A stretch of 64,000 nt of DNA from Fistulifera solaris (lineage: Eukaryota; Bacillariophyta; Bacillariophyceae; Naviculales; Stauroneidaceae), in contig AP026156.1 of assembly GCA_030295235.1 (NCBI GenBank), positions 199,001-263,000 on the forward strand, read 5' to 3'. Every line of letters begins with the position of its first letter. Position 1 is the stretch's first letter. Positions 34,916-45,915 of the stretch are shown one piece after another. A program made the translations under genes and the position numbers. A model generated the notes under the pieces. The model was given only the letters and a program-made list of their open reading frames with translations, was not told the DNA's origin and made no database searches.

Positions 34916-37900
34916 ATGTTCTCATCGTTGAGTACGTCGTTATCGAATCTCTACAATAATGCGACTTTCTCTATCAATCTATCACCGCAAGCCATTCTGG
35001 CCTCCTATCTGTCGGCATCACTCGCAGAGTTCTTACAAGTGGACAGCCATCTCATTGAAACGAGTCTTTTGACCGATCAGCACGTAACACTGCGTCAGAT
35101 CAAGCTCAAACCGAGGACGGTTCGAAGCAATGGTCATGCTTCGACAATCACTTTGACGGGGACCATTCAGAAAATTGAATTTCGTTGGGAGTGGAGTACA
35201 CAAAGCTATATTTCGAATGTGCGTTTGAAGGTTGAGGGAGTTCATTTACAACTTTCGAAACAGGATGCTACTACGGAAGAAGTGATAATCGAAGCCGAGG
35301 AGAATGCTAATCTTAGCTCAATACACGAAACGAATACAGAGACGGATTGGAAAGCCGTGTACATGCAACAGATCGTAGATCATCTTTCTGTCTCTGTAAC
35401 GGATGTTCAGATAACTATTGATCTTGATGACAACGCACTGATTGTGTTGGGTTCTGGCATTGATTTAACGACGAAAGAGCAGCAGAAACAGGAGTACATC
35501 GAGGATTCAACGACCTTAATGCAGCAAATGTGCCTCAAGTCATTATCGGCGTACTTTGAGCGACCAAACGGAGAACAAATTCAACTCTTGGACGCATTTG
35601 GATACTCGGCATCGGTGCATAGGGTGTCGGGTCGTCGATTTGTTGATGGAATCATGAATGGCTTAATTATTACTGGAAGTCCTGAAGAGTCTATTCAATG
35701 GTATTTTGGCTCACTGCAAGTAGAAGGTTTACTTCAACTTCAACGACTTTTGCGTATTGTCGAACCGGATATTGACATGAGCTTACCAGACGCTGCCAGT
35801 AGTGACCGTGACAAGTTCAGCATCTTTGAGCTTCCGCTGCCCTCAATGTCGATTCTTATGGACGAAAGCATCAAGTTACAATTTACACAAGGCGCTTTGC
35901 AATACCGAACTGACGGCTCAGAGTGTATCCTCCAGCTTGGGAGAATGTCGGCGGAACTGAAAGAAGAACCGTTGGCGGTTCTGAATAATCTCACCATTGA
36001 TGTGATCAATAGCAGCGTTCTTCTGATCACGCCATTGGAAGGCGACAGCGATACTATGAATGTGAAAATTTCATTAAGGAAAGACATGTTGGAGGCCTAC
36101 AATCGCGTCTACGTTATTTACAGCGAAGTACTGCAAATGAATAAGAATGAGTCGGAAGCAAGTATTAGCGACCCTGTCGATGATTCAAATAATTTTTATT
36201 GGTCGCTTGACATTCAAGGCAATACGAAGCTCGAAATGATCAGCGAGCTTGGATGGATACAGTGGACCATGGACAACCTCTCTGCAAGTGCAAAGTACGG
36301 AGCAAAGATACCATTTGACGCAAGCTGGAAGTGTGCTCACCTTTCATCATCGCATGGGATTATTGTTGATACCTCAATGATGGAGCTCATAAATGATACA
36401 TTTCATTTTGCAGGAAGCGTGGATATCATTGTAGCGTCGATGGATGCAGCTACGCAGTTTTCGGAGTTTGTGATGGATGCCTCTTCTAAATACCCAGGCG
36501 ACAAGACACAATCCACCGGTTTGTCGTGTAACATTGTTTTACCGAAGGTCAATGTTGTTGTTCTAGACTCAGACGGCGGTATGCAAATGGAGTGCGAAAA
36601 TATTGAGGTCGATGGCGATTTTTTAACAATACGCGGGCGGAGCATTCAGATCAGCACAACTGCAAACGGGTCTTCGTCAAACTATTTTTCGTGTCAAAAC
36701 GTTAATGCCACTTTCAAGCGGATAGGAGCTACAGCTACAAGTGGTCAGACCGTGAAAGTTGAAATTAGGAATATGGGTGATGTGCGGTACCTTAGTTCTG
36801 TTCATGTCCCGTCACTATTTGCCGAGGCCACAATCGATCCATCAAACATTAATTTAATTTCCGACTTAAGGCTGAATGTTGCGGAGGCGGAACTTACTGC
36901 AGATTTTAGATCGAAAGACTGGTCAAAGCAGATTGAAAGCAACGCCCAATCAGACCCCATGCTGCTACCAGATGCAAACGTATCGAAAATCAACCTCACT
37001 TTGCACTTTATTGGTGGCGGCATCACACTCGAAAACGCAAAAATTAGCTTGCCGGAGTTCCAGGGTAATGAATCTACACGATCTGACACGCTTTCATCTC
37101 ACTACGTAATGCAGGTCAAAAAACGCTTGCCATTCTTATTCACAAAAGCAAATGTAGCTGGCGTTAATGTTGGCGACTCTCTGAGTTCCGCCGTTGCTAC
37201 CATGGCAGTCCAGTCCTCACTTGTTGGAACGTTGGTTGGAGTAGTGGGAAAAGACGGGGTCGGGGCTGCGATTACAGCAGGAAAAGCGACGAGGGGTGCT
37301 ACAGAGAATGAAAGATACCATTTCGGAGACTTTTCTAAAGGTATTGCCGCTTCTGCTAAGAATGCTTCTTTATCGAGCACAGCGGCTGCGTCATCAACCT
37401 ATGCTTCTGAAAATCGAGTCCGGCTATCTTCAGCAGCTGGATCTGGAGTGGGAATGGTTGCTGGTATGGCTTTGGCTGGACCAGCAGGCTTAATTGCGGG
37501 ATCCATACTTGCAGGAAAGGCTGTCGGCAACGCAGTCGAAAGACGATTTGGCGATCCGAAGAGAATGCCAACAACGAGTGCTATTGAGCAGGAAGCAGTA
37601 GATACCTCACAAGGGCCCCTGATTCCGGCAACCAAGTCCCCTGCTACCGCTGCACCTCAACATCCAGCAAATCACTCAAATGCTCAATTATTTGACCCCC
37701 ATGGATTCGATCGAGGATCGAACACAGATACTGATGCCACAGTCGACGTGGCCAATTCTACGCTTGACAATCATTCATTGCCTTCCTCAGGCGGTGTAAG
37801 TGAAACTAATGCAATCAACACAAGTGAATCTGTTGCCGCTATCCCTGGTGAATCCTCAACTACTCAAACCAACAGTGGTGGAAATTACAAGTTTGGCAAC

Positions 37901-37999
37901 ATAACGCGTGGTATAATTGCGCGTGGTAAAGCAGCACGGGGCGCTAACAAAACCGAGGGTTACAAGTTCGGTGATTTCACACGTGGTTTCCTTGGATAA
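34916..37999 (+). CDS. chorein/VPS13-N-like bridge-type lipid-transfer protein (tentative), 1027 residues
   Basis: This long uninterrupted single exon starts at ATG 34916; the frame upstream has only non-ATG codons. The first ~80 residues (ASYLSASLAEFLQVDSHLIE, then a T-rich stretch ending LRQIKLKPR) resemble the N-terminal chorein region of VPS13/ATG2-type lipid-transfer proteins. Beta-rich repeats of about 600 residues follow. A Gly/Ala-rich hydrophobic segment (AGSGVGMVAGMALAGPAGL) lies at about 840-885. Three variants of a short basic/aromatic motif (RYHFGDFSKG, NYKFGNITRG, GYKFGDFTRG) occur, the last at the very C-terminus. I infer inter-organelle lipid transport or membrane contact; the family call rests on pattern only. 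The repeated FGDFTRG motif could be a targeting or membrane-binding tail. Confidence 0.5.
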   Translation: MFSSLSTSLSNLYNNATFSINLSPQAILASYLSASLAEFLQVDSHLIETSLLTDQHVTLRQIKLKPRTVRSNGHASTITLTGTIQKIEFRWEWSTQSYISNVRLKVEGVHLQLSKQDATTEEVIIEAEENANLSSIHETNTETDWKAVYMQQIVDHLSVSVTDVQITIDLDDNALIVLGSGIDLTTKEQQKQEYIEDSTTLMQQMCLKSLSAYFERPNGEQIQLLDAFGYSASVHRVSGRRFVDGIMNGLIITGSPEESIQWYFGSLQVEGLLQLQRLLRIVEPDIDMSLPDAASSDRDKFSIFELPLPSMSILMDESIKLQFTQGALQYRTDGSECILQLGRMSAELKEEPLAVLNNLTIDVINSSVLLITPLEGDSDTMNVKISLRKDMLEAYNRVYVIYSEVLQMNKNESEASISDPVDDSNNFYWSLDIQGNTKLEMISELGWIQWTMDNLSASAKYGAKIPFDASWKCAHLSSSHGIIVDTSMMELINDTFHFAGSVDIIVASMDAATQFSEFVMDASSKYPGDKTQSTGLSCNIVLPKVNVVVLDSDGGMQMECENIEVDGDFLTIRGRSIQISTTANGSSSNYFSCQNVNATFKRIGATATSGQTVKVEIRNMGDVRYLSSVHVPSLFAEATIDPSNINLISDLRLNVAEAELTADFRSKDWSKQIESNAQSDPMLLPDANVSKINLTLHFIGGGITLENAKISLPEFQGNESTRSDTLSSHYVMQVKKRLPFLFTKANVAGVNVGDSLSSAVATMAVQSSLVGTLVGVVGKDGVGAAITAGKATRGATENERYHFGDFSKGIAASAKNASLSSTAAASSTYASENRVRLSSAAGSGVGMVAGMALAGPAGLIAGSILAGKAVGNAVERRFGDPKRMPTTSAIEQEAVDTSQGPLIPATKSPATAAPQHPANHSNAQLFDPHGFDRGSNTDTDATVDVANSTLDNHSLPSSGGVSETNAINTSESVAAIPGESSTTQTNSGGNYKFGNITRGIIARGKAARGANKTEGYKFGDFTRGFLG

Positions 38000-38657
38000 A
38001 CATAAATTTTGACATAAGTCTCCAACTCAGCGTGAAAAAGTGATGGGGTCTTAGAAGATTGTCTCCTACCCGCACCCTAGACTTAGCATTTGGGTCTTCT
38101 ACCAGCAGTCTCTGCGCCTATGATAATGCTATGCATACAAAGTAACTTTAAACAGTTCAGTGAATTTTCCATCGTTTCATTTTCAATTTCCACATACTAT
38201 TAATCCAATACCGATCTGGCACTTTGCCATTGGCAATCCTTCTCTTGGATTTTAACAAAGCATTCTAACCGACCAGACCAGAGAAAGGCTCCCCTCATGC
38301 AAGCTCATTGTACAAATTTCAGAGTAAGGTGTATTCCATTACCGTTGAAGTTTCTTTGCCAGTTGTCTCGATGCTGGAACAGCTTGCTGTTTACATTGTT
38401 TACACGGTACGGATATTCACAGCGAATAACGTCCGCCAGCCAATCAACGGTAAGATCTTACCATCAGTCATAGAATTCAAGAATTCTACTTGAATTTAAT
38501 CAAGTAAAAGGCTTTACCAAATGAATCTGAAAACTGATCAGCTTAGAGTGGCAGCAGGAGAACTTGTTTTTGATGCCGATTTCTCGGGGATGGAATGAAT
38601 CTGTTTTGCGCAACGCTCTCGTAACTTTTCCAATTGAGGTGAGATACTTTTCTTCAA
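38000..38657. other. intergenic, no gene recognised
   Basis: AT-rich 3' flank of the chorein-like gene. Short open frames are present but none shows a known motif. Confidence 0.4.
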
Positions 38658-39670
38658 AATGACATTGCAAGTTTCGATAGTAGAAATCATTGCAGACAAT
38701 CTCAAAACACCAAATCAAATGAATACCAAACATTTACCAACAAGTTTTTTTGGTGTTATTGTGACATTACTGGGTAATGAACACTTACGACAATGAGAGA
38801 CAACAGTCGGTCGTTAATGCTCGCTATTAAGATTCGATAGCGGATGAAGTTGAATATAATGTCAAACCATAAAATCGCAAGCAACATTGAAACCAAGAAC
38901 TAAATATGCACTTCAGTTTTTGAGTTTCGGAATCGGAGTGATTGTATACGATCTAGAATCACTATATCGCACGTAGTCCGAACAATGGCATTTCAAGTTT
39001 CGATTGTGGAAATCATTTCAAACGATCTCAAACCTCCAAATCACATGAATTCCATATATTTACCACCAAGTTTCTTTAGTTTAATTGTGACATCCTTAGG
39101 TAATGAACACGAACGACAATGTGATACAACAATCGGTCGTTAATGCTCGATCTCAAGATTCGATAGTGGATAATGTTGAAAATGGTCTTAAACCAAAGAA
39201 TCGCAAGCAATATTGAAACCAAGAACTTATGTTTGTGTGAGTGTTCAATGCATCATACGCACTTCAAATTTCGAGTTTCGAAATCGAAATGATTGCATAC
39301 GATCTAAAACCATTATATAGTGTTTATGAAATCAGTTGGTAAATGATTTTAAAAATGACCCGCAGTACTTGCTTCTAAAATTTCGATAGTGGGAATTATT
39401 GCAAAGGATCTCCAGGCGCCTAATCGCATGATATCCGTACAATAGCCAGTTCTCTCAAATCAATACATCATTTGCACTCTCTTACAATTGGCCGTAAATA
39501 AACGCTATGCTATCAGGTACATGCTTATTTGTAGCTTTGTATAGCCGCTTGAGGGTAGAGATTGGGCGTCATTTTCGATATGAAGAAATGTGGAGGACAT
39601 AGTTTCGAAATCATTGGATACGATCTCAAACACCTGTATCGCATGTCAGCTGTACAATAACTAATGTTTC
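38658..39670. repeat. degenerate tandem repeat array (unit about 330-380 bp)
   Basis: A block beginning near 38658 (GACATTGCAAGTTTCGATAG) recurs, diverged, near 38984 and again, shorter, near 39366. A further fragment lies near 39602. Shared pieces include GTTTCGATAGTGGAAATCATT, TGTGACATnnnTnGGTAATGAACAC, CGGTCGTTAATGCTCG and GAATCGCAAGCAA. The first two units align over about 245 bp. No open frame spans the array, so it looks like old non-coding or satellite-like sequence. Confidence 0.65.
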
Positions 39671-40312
39671 ACCATTAATGTTCACTTTAGCATAAAGATG
39701 TTACGCAGTGCAATTTGGTTTTTATAGCTTAACGTAGCCAGGAAATAACATCGATTGTTTGTAATCATTTGATGCTCGCGACTAAGGGTCATAGTGTTTT
39801 AAGGAAAAAGGTTCTAACAAACTTTCAACATTTGAGCTGTACAGGGTCTAAATACACTTACTACATAAAGATCTTACGATTCACCATCTTAGGTCGCTTG
39901 ATCATATTGATCGTGTTTTTGTTACTTAATGATTTGACCAAAGCTCAAAAACAAAAATTATTGATTCCCTTACAATCAACTTCGTGGGATTTGCAGCCGA
40001 TTCGAACCCTTTATTTTACTTTCCTATTTTCGAAAAGGATTGTTCCAGCCCAATATTATTGTGGCTTCAATGGTTGCATGTATTGGAATCAAGAATAGTA
40101 TTGCAAACTTTTTTCTTCTTTTCATCCTGATGTCTGATGGCTATGAGTCTCCAATTAACCTTTATCATTATTTGGCAAGAAGCTACTTTTTTCGGGAAAC
40201 TTTGATTTCCCAATTTGCCTGTGGACATGCTTGACGCGTATTTTAATTCTATTCAAAATGTTTTTAACTGATATTTTCGACTTAAAGTATATCATTTAAT
40301 TTACTCAGTACA
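39671..40312. other. AT-rich intergenic, no gene recognised
   Basis: Low-complexity AT-rich sequence with short open frames of no recognisable family. Confidence 0.35.
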
Positions 40313-40909
40313 ATGGCAAGAAAAGTGATGGCAATCTCGAACCTATTTTTAAAACATATAACATGTGGGGCTAGATTGGGGGCTCTCACTGCTTTGCTAG
40401 CGAAAGATAGCCTTCAATGCACTCATAACAACCAAGTATATAATACCAGTGAACCGTTGCGATCTGCTGTGGCGGACGATTTTCTTCTCGATGCCATACG
40501 CGAGCAGGAATCCATCGGTCGGCACAACTTACTTCTTGGCCGACTTACGATCACTTGGGAGGAATACCAATATGATTATTACCTCTCTACCTCCTCGCGA
40601 CGGACGGCCAGCTCATGGATTACTCAGGTCACATTTCACCTCCTTCAAATTTCTCGCGCCATGTGGATGGCACGTAATAGCATTCTCGACGCAGTGGATT
40701 CTGCTGGTAGATCTATTGCTGAGATTCGCGTTCTACAAGAACAAATTGATAGTCACTTTGCAACCGGATCCGCGACTCTCAGACCCCACGACAAGTACTT
40801 GTTGGAAATGTATCATGAGACAGTTTCCACACTTCCCCTTCCCGATAGGAAAGCATGGATTCTTCACATGGATCACGCAAGAGCCATGTTCATCCCGTTG
40901 GCCTCTTAA
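40313..40909 (+). mobile_element. fragment resembling the C-terminal tail of a LINE-like reverse-transcriptase protein
   Basis: A 198-residue open frame from ATG 40313 contains ...QISRAMWMARNSILD...IRVLQEQIDSHFATG...LRPHDKYLLE...LPLPDRKAWILHMDHAR. The W-x2-RN, hydrophobic I-x6-Y/F, HD-K/R and K-x-WIL-x5-AR spacing resembles the tail seen after the RT and zinc region in many protist non-LTR retrotransposon proteins. No RT or endonuclease lies beside it, so it would be a fragment. A free-standing host protein cannot be excluded. Confidence 0.35.
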
Positions 40910-41571
40910 TTCTTCCCCTAGTGTTTCACCAGGTTTCTCCAGCTAGCTTGGAGCTAGCAAACGTATTGGACCATCTATAGGATGCCAAACGGTAGGCTTT
41001 GTAGTCGGTATAGTTGAGTAACTATATAAATCTTTGAGTTAATTAATTAATTAGAGCCACCGGCTTTTTGAACACTAGATTCTCATATGTCATCATATTT
41101 TTTCCTTTTCCCGCTAATGTGTGAAGCTTCGAAGCTCAAATAACTGAGACACGAATTGAGTGGGTCTACGCTCTCTGTCAAGGAGGCGTTAGACTTAGCC
41201 CGCCTGACGGGGCGTAGGTTAAAAGACTACATGAGCATTCGACGATTATCGGAGTTATGTAAGGACCGCCTACACTGGACGACTAGGAATTTGAATAAAA
41301 GTCATAACAAAGTGCAAATGGGGGGAACGTGGATGGCGCGCCGTACTTACGCTTGTATCGTCTCGGCCCTTGCAGCCCGTTGATCAACCAACGTCCTGTT
41401 CATTCGGGCATTGCAATATTGTTATGCTACCTGGTATTGCCGCGTATGGGTGTGCTTACGCACCTCACTCTGCTACGATTTTGTTTTTGGTTAAGCTTTT
41501 TAACGCTACATTCAACGGAGTAAAGTTCACTGATACGTGCTTCCTCTTTATAATTTTCAATGATAATCACA
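40910..41571. other. intergenic, no gene recognised
   Basis: Contains a short self-complementary stretch (GCTAGCTTGGAGCTAGC, near 40943) and a TTAATTAATTAATTA tract near 41040. No convincing gene is seen. Confidence 0.35.
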
Positions 41572-43211
41572 TTACACAGTGGCTTGTCCCAAACGCTTGC
41601 GCTCATCTATTTTTGACAAGGTATTATTTGTAGGAGACGCTTCTATGCCAACTTCTCCACGATTTCGAGCTGCCAATTCTTCCAAGCTCATTCCGCTGGT
41701 TTCGGGCAGCTGTGTGTAGTAATACGGCAAGGATACAAAGCCGATCATGGCATACAGGAAAAGAAACCGGATCCGCCCAGCGCTTCGTTCAGCGAAACGG
41801 CGGTAAGTGCTACCAACCCACTGGTGCTTCTATTCACAGCAGCACAAAGGGTCATACCCGTAGCTCGCTCACTCAAACCGAGCATTTCACTTGCTACCAA
41901 GAACGTAAAAGGTCCGAGGCCCAACGAAAAACTCGCCATGACAGCACAAAGCAAGAGGACGACCAAGACAGGGCTCCACGAAAAGAAGAATGCCGTGCCT
42001 AGTAAAAAAGTAGAAATGCAAAGCGAAAGAGCACTGCCCAACATTAAAGGCCGGCGTCCAATCCGATCCACAACTCTCATGGCAATCAACTCCGGAGTCA
42101 ATTTACACAGCCCGACAAAACAATTACCCAGCAAACGCTGTGTAGGTGATGCCAGGCCCGCCTGTTCCAAAAAGTCCGCACTGTAATAAAGCACTGCTTC
42201 GGTTCCGGTGACTTGTTGCCAAAAGCCCAATCCCAAGGCCAACTTCATTCCTACCGAAAGATGTGCTACATTCGAAACTATATCTCGAAAACCTGGCGTA
42301 GCTGTGGACTCATTGTCGAGCTCATCTTGAATGGAAGCAACCGTCGAAGCCGCATCTTCCGATCCCAGTTGCTCCAGTACTTGATGAGCTTCGTCCGGCT
42401 GATTTTTCATGACCAGATAGCGCGGCGATTCTGGCAAGAGCGCCAAATTATACAGCACAAGAACAGGTAACAGAATTCCCATTCCCAGCATGACGCGCCA
42501 TTTCCAATCATCCGGAATGGGTGACAACTCCACCAAGAAGCCAACAATGTATCCCATGAGAATGCCACCATTGATGGCGACGTCGAAGACGGTATTCAAA
42601 GACCCTCGTTGATCGGTGGGTGCAACTTCACTCAAAAAGACTGGCGCTACGACAAACGAAACTCCGACTCCCAACCCAGTGACAATTCTCCCCAGCAACA
42701 GAACCCAATAATCCGGAGCGAGCGCCATAAGCAGTGTCCCGGCAATAAACAACCACCCACACAATTGAATGGTAGGTTTCCGGCCTTGCCCGTTCGCGAA
42801 ATTTCCTCCCAATAGAGCCCCCGCGGCGGCTACAAAATTCAAACTTCCCATGGCGAATTCTTTTTGTACCGAACTTAAGCTCAATTGCGCTTGTAAGGGC
42901 TGAATTGCGGCGGCCATGATACCGACATCGTAGCCCAGCGTGGCGGCGGTGGCTGCCGCAATGATAACTAAGCGTGTCAAGTCTCGATTCAAGCCGCTTG
43001 TTGTATAACTCGTTGTTGTTGTAACAGTCGATTCCGTATGATAGAATTCGCGTGCTGTTTTGGTCGGTATTGCTTTATTTTCTTTGAATAAACCATCGCC
43101 GAGAGGCAATTTCTTCTCCGAAAGGGGCGGAGGAGAAGGCGAATGAGGGGTGTTTGTGGCTTCCTTGACATCTTGCCCTAATAAATTGTGTTTTTCACTT
43201 TTCGATGACAT
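41572..43211 (-). CDS. MFS sugar transporter (one single-base frame break near the C-terminus)
   Basis: This is a 12-helix major facilitator sugar/inositol porter of about 546 residues. The start is ATG 43211; the frame upstream lacks an ATG. After a Ser/Pro/Thr-rich cytosolic N-terminus, helix 1 begins at RLVIIAAATAATLGYDVGIM. Family motifs are GRKPTIQ (loop 2-3), GRIVTGLGVG, PVFLSEVAPTDQRG, LLPESPRYLV (PESPR) and VDRIGRRPLM (loop 8-9). One base is missing near 41765 at a T4 run. Without it the protein ends as GFFSCMP; with T5 it continues LYAMIGFVSLPYYYTQLPET to a stop at 41572, giving helix 12 and the family PET motif. Length 1640 is two more than a multiple of three, as expected. It acts in the plasma or an internal membrane; the sugar is unknown. 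Confidence 0.85.
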
Positions 43212-43714
43212 GTTATCGAACGATTTGAGCTTGCTTTTTGCTAATAAATCAATTAGACAGCAGTTTGTACTGTCAGGCAAAGTAAAGAATAGACACTCTT
43301 GAAAAGAGAAACGCAAGTTGGTTTCACTTTTTGTTTCCGGAAGGTCACATTCCTCTATTATTTACTTTCTGTCGCTTTTGAGTCTCCTTGGCTTCTCTTT
43401 CTTTTCACGCGTATCTATTTATTTGCCATGGTCCACTTTGATTTCTATCGAAGAAAAGTTTCCGCGTGCTATATTTTTCTCCTCCGAACATCTTCAGTCC
43501 TGTAAAAGTAGTCACGTGTCGCACTACGCAGCTTCATCGTCTGCAAGCGACAATAAGCACACATAGTACCAGGTAACTATACTCCTTACTAGCGAAGGAA
43601 GCTTCAAGTAACTAGATGGATTTATTATCATTATCTTCTTTAAAACGCTTATCCGTTTTCACCAGCCAAGGTCCGACAGCCATGCAGAGCAATAGAGACC
43701 TGCATACACTTTTT
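43212..43714. other. intergenic between MFS transporter start and LPMO 3' end
   Basis: This holds the transporter promoter and the LPMO 3' flank. No gene is recognised. Confidence 0.4.
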
Positions 43715-44974
43715 TTACGGTATGACGCACTGCGAGAAATACGCAGTCTTCTTCTCGCAGACCAGTCCGGCGCAGCATGCTTTTGAATGCAATTCTGGAA
43801 GCGAGGAACGCAGGTCGTACCAACAGGAGCAGTGACCGGGGCTTTCACAGGAGAGACAACGGGAGGCTTGACAGGGGAAGGAACTGGGACTTTCACAGGG
43901 GTCGCAACGGGAGCCTTCACAGGCGCAGTGACCGGTGCCTTTACAGGAGCGGACACTTGAGGACTACCGGGGCCATCCAACACCGAAACTATTGCAAAAT
44001 ATGACAAATCTTGTTAGAGAGACGACACGTCCATCTCACACCTCTATGAATATGTATTTCATGTACTTACTTTCGGCACAATTCCAGAACTGCTCCGGTT
44101 TTCCGAGCCCGTCTTGGGAATAAGGAAGCGCGCATTGCGCCCTTTTCAAATCGCTACGGACAGGATCGTACGAAACGTTGGTGAAATACTCTTTATATCC
44201 GGGAGGGAGACAGCTGCAAAGGGACAAGAGTCGCGAAGCAACAAAGAAACGTTGAGCACAAAGGTGAAATTAAATCCCCAATTTGAAGACAGTATCTGTA
44301 CTTACGAGTTGGACGTCACGTAACGCCACTTTTGCAACAAAAGATGGTGGTGAATAGTCGTGATGAATCGAAACAATGTGTGAGAAAATCGACGAAACCC
44401 CAAAACCGGGCTTGATTCGATAAAAAATTCTCACCTGAAGAAGCACTTGGTCTCCTACCAAGTTGTCCGGCAAACGAAACTTCATGGTATAAGTTTCGTA
44501 ACGCTCAGCGAGGTATCCTCGATCTGGGTACTTCGGATCTTTGGGCATGTCGTAATCCACATCCTCCACAAACTCCAAAGGATACGAATCCAAACAAGCT
44601 TGCGTCGACTGACGACCGTTGGGGCAAGCGCGAAGCTCAACGTGTCCCCAGTGATACGCCCAAACACCCGTACTCACTGTAATGACTTGTCCGCGCTGAT
44701 ACGTGGCTTGCGGCTTCCACGGCATCGGTTTCCCGGTCGAGTCGACCCATGCATCGTAATCTTTTTCGTCAACATAACCGCACACGCCGTTGTTGCGATT
44801 CAAGCACTGCCAACAGTACTCTTTCACAGGGACACCCGACTTCTCGCCATTTGTACCTTCCTGACGAGCCACCTCGTTACGGCTGCGCGGCAAGAGGAGA
44901 CTGCCGTGCGACTCGACGCTGCTAGGCATCCAAGTCATCAGCACAAAAGCGATGGAAGTGAGAGAGCGAAACAT
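43715..44974 (-). CDS. secreted lytic polysaccharide monooxygenase-like protein with PVK-rich linker and Cys-rich tail (four exons)
   Basis: Exons are 44974-44435, 44328-44306 (23 bp), 44213-44071 and 43988-43715. The signal peptide (1-22) would be cut to expose His23 (HGSLLLPRSRN), the N-terminal ligand of a copper histidine brace; H108 or H111 (AYHWGHVELR) supplies the second. Spliced sequence LLQWRYVTSNSCLPPGY matches the chitin-binding/LPMO domain family (PF03067 type). About 45 residues of PVKAPV / PVTAPV repeats link to a short Cys-rich end. In that tail one base is missing at an A4 run near 43783; with A5 it reads QKACCAGLVCEKKTAYFSQC then stops. Total length (980) is one base short of a multiple of three. 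The likely activity is oxidative cleavage of chitin or another wall polysaccharide. The 23-bp exon is notable. Confidence 0.75.
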
Positions 44975-45915
44975 GGTTGTATTCTCGTTTTTGTATATCT
45001 TGAGAGTTGCAAATTGTGAGAGTGAACCTTGTTGAACCTTTCAATGTCGGCCGGTCCTGGGAAATGAAGTTGACGCATTCGAGAGGAATTTGACATGGCA
45101 AATAAATCGCCTTCCTCTAAAGAACAGACGCTTTAACAGGGTCGGACTTTATCGGACTCCTTTGTACATAGCGTTTATTTGAAGCGGCGACAAGAATGTA
45201 GAAACCCTTTAATCCATGATACCTATAGAGGCACATTTGCCGTGATTTCCGTTGTACAGGAATCTTTAACGTATTTAGCGAGTTGTCAAACCCTTGTTGG
45301 CTTTATTCGATTCAGCGGACCAAAGAATCCATCACCCATTAGATATTTGTATCAGGCGTAATTGCGGCAAAGATAATATAAGCTCAAACAGAAAAGCAGA
45401 ACGGGCTTATGAAGACCAAATTTGCGGGCACTGATAGTGCAGTCACCAGCCGATAACATGGGATAGTCAGATTAATCCATTTGCATCAGCGATCAAAGAC
45501 AGATAAACAAACGATTCGTTTCGTCATTATGAAGCTAATAATATATATTCCCTGTCTTTGAAAGCAAGAGATGAATACGTTATGAAAAGGCAGGCGATGC
45601 ACTTGGAAAGCACCGAAGGACGGTTCAGCGATCGGTACCGGTACTCACATACTATTCCGAAAACCAGTAACACATTTCTCACAAATTTACGGGAGTCGCA
45701 CAGCCAATAAAAACCGAACTACTGAGTAACAACTATCATCAGTCACACCGGTGAAAGGCAGCTTTGGCAGTATTAGTTAACGGGCCCGCAATTGTCGTTC
45801 AAAATAGCAGACTAATCTAGTAACACTGATCATTAATATGTCATAGCTTTCCTAAAGATTAAATTTGATGACTTTTTCACATTCAACATTACAAGGAGAC
45901 GCCGATAATTAGTTT
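44975..45915. other. intergenic, no gene recognised
   Basis: 940 bp between the LPMO start and the polyol dehydrogenase stop. Short open frames only. A GGTACCGGTACTCAC near 45634 recalls the motif of the gypsy-flanking repeats but is isolated. Confidence 0.4.

Noticed and set aside
38658-39670. CRISPR-like or short-spaced repeat array
   Set aside because: Units are hundreds of bases long, degenerate and without uniform spacers; the window is eukaryotic.
44447-45019. 190-codon plus-strand open frame
   Set aside because: It is antisense to LPMO exon 1, whose signal peptide and histidine-brace motif are clear.
45625-45660. Another copy of the gypsy-flanking repeat
   Set aside because: Only the ACCGGTACTCAC core matches; the surrounding sequence does not.
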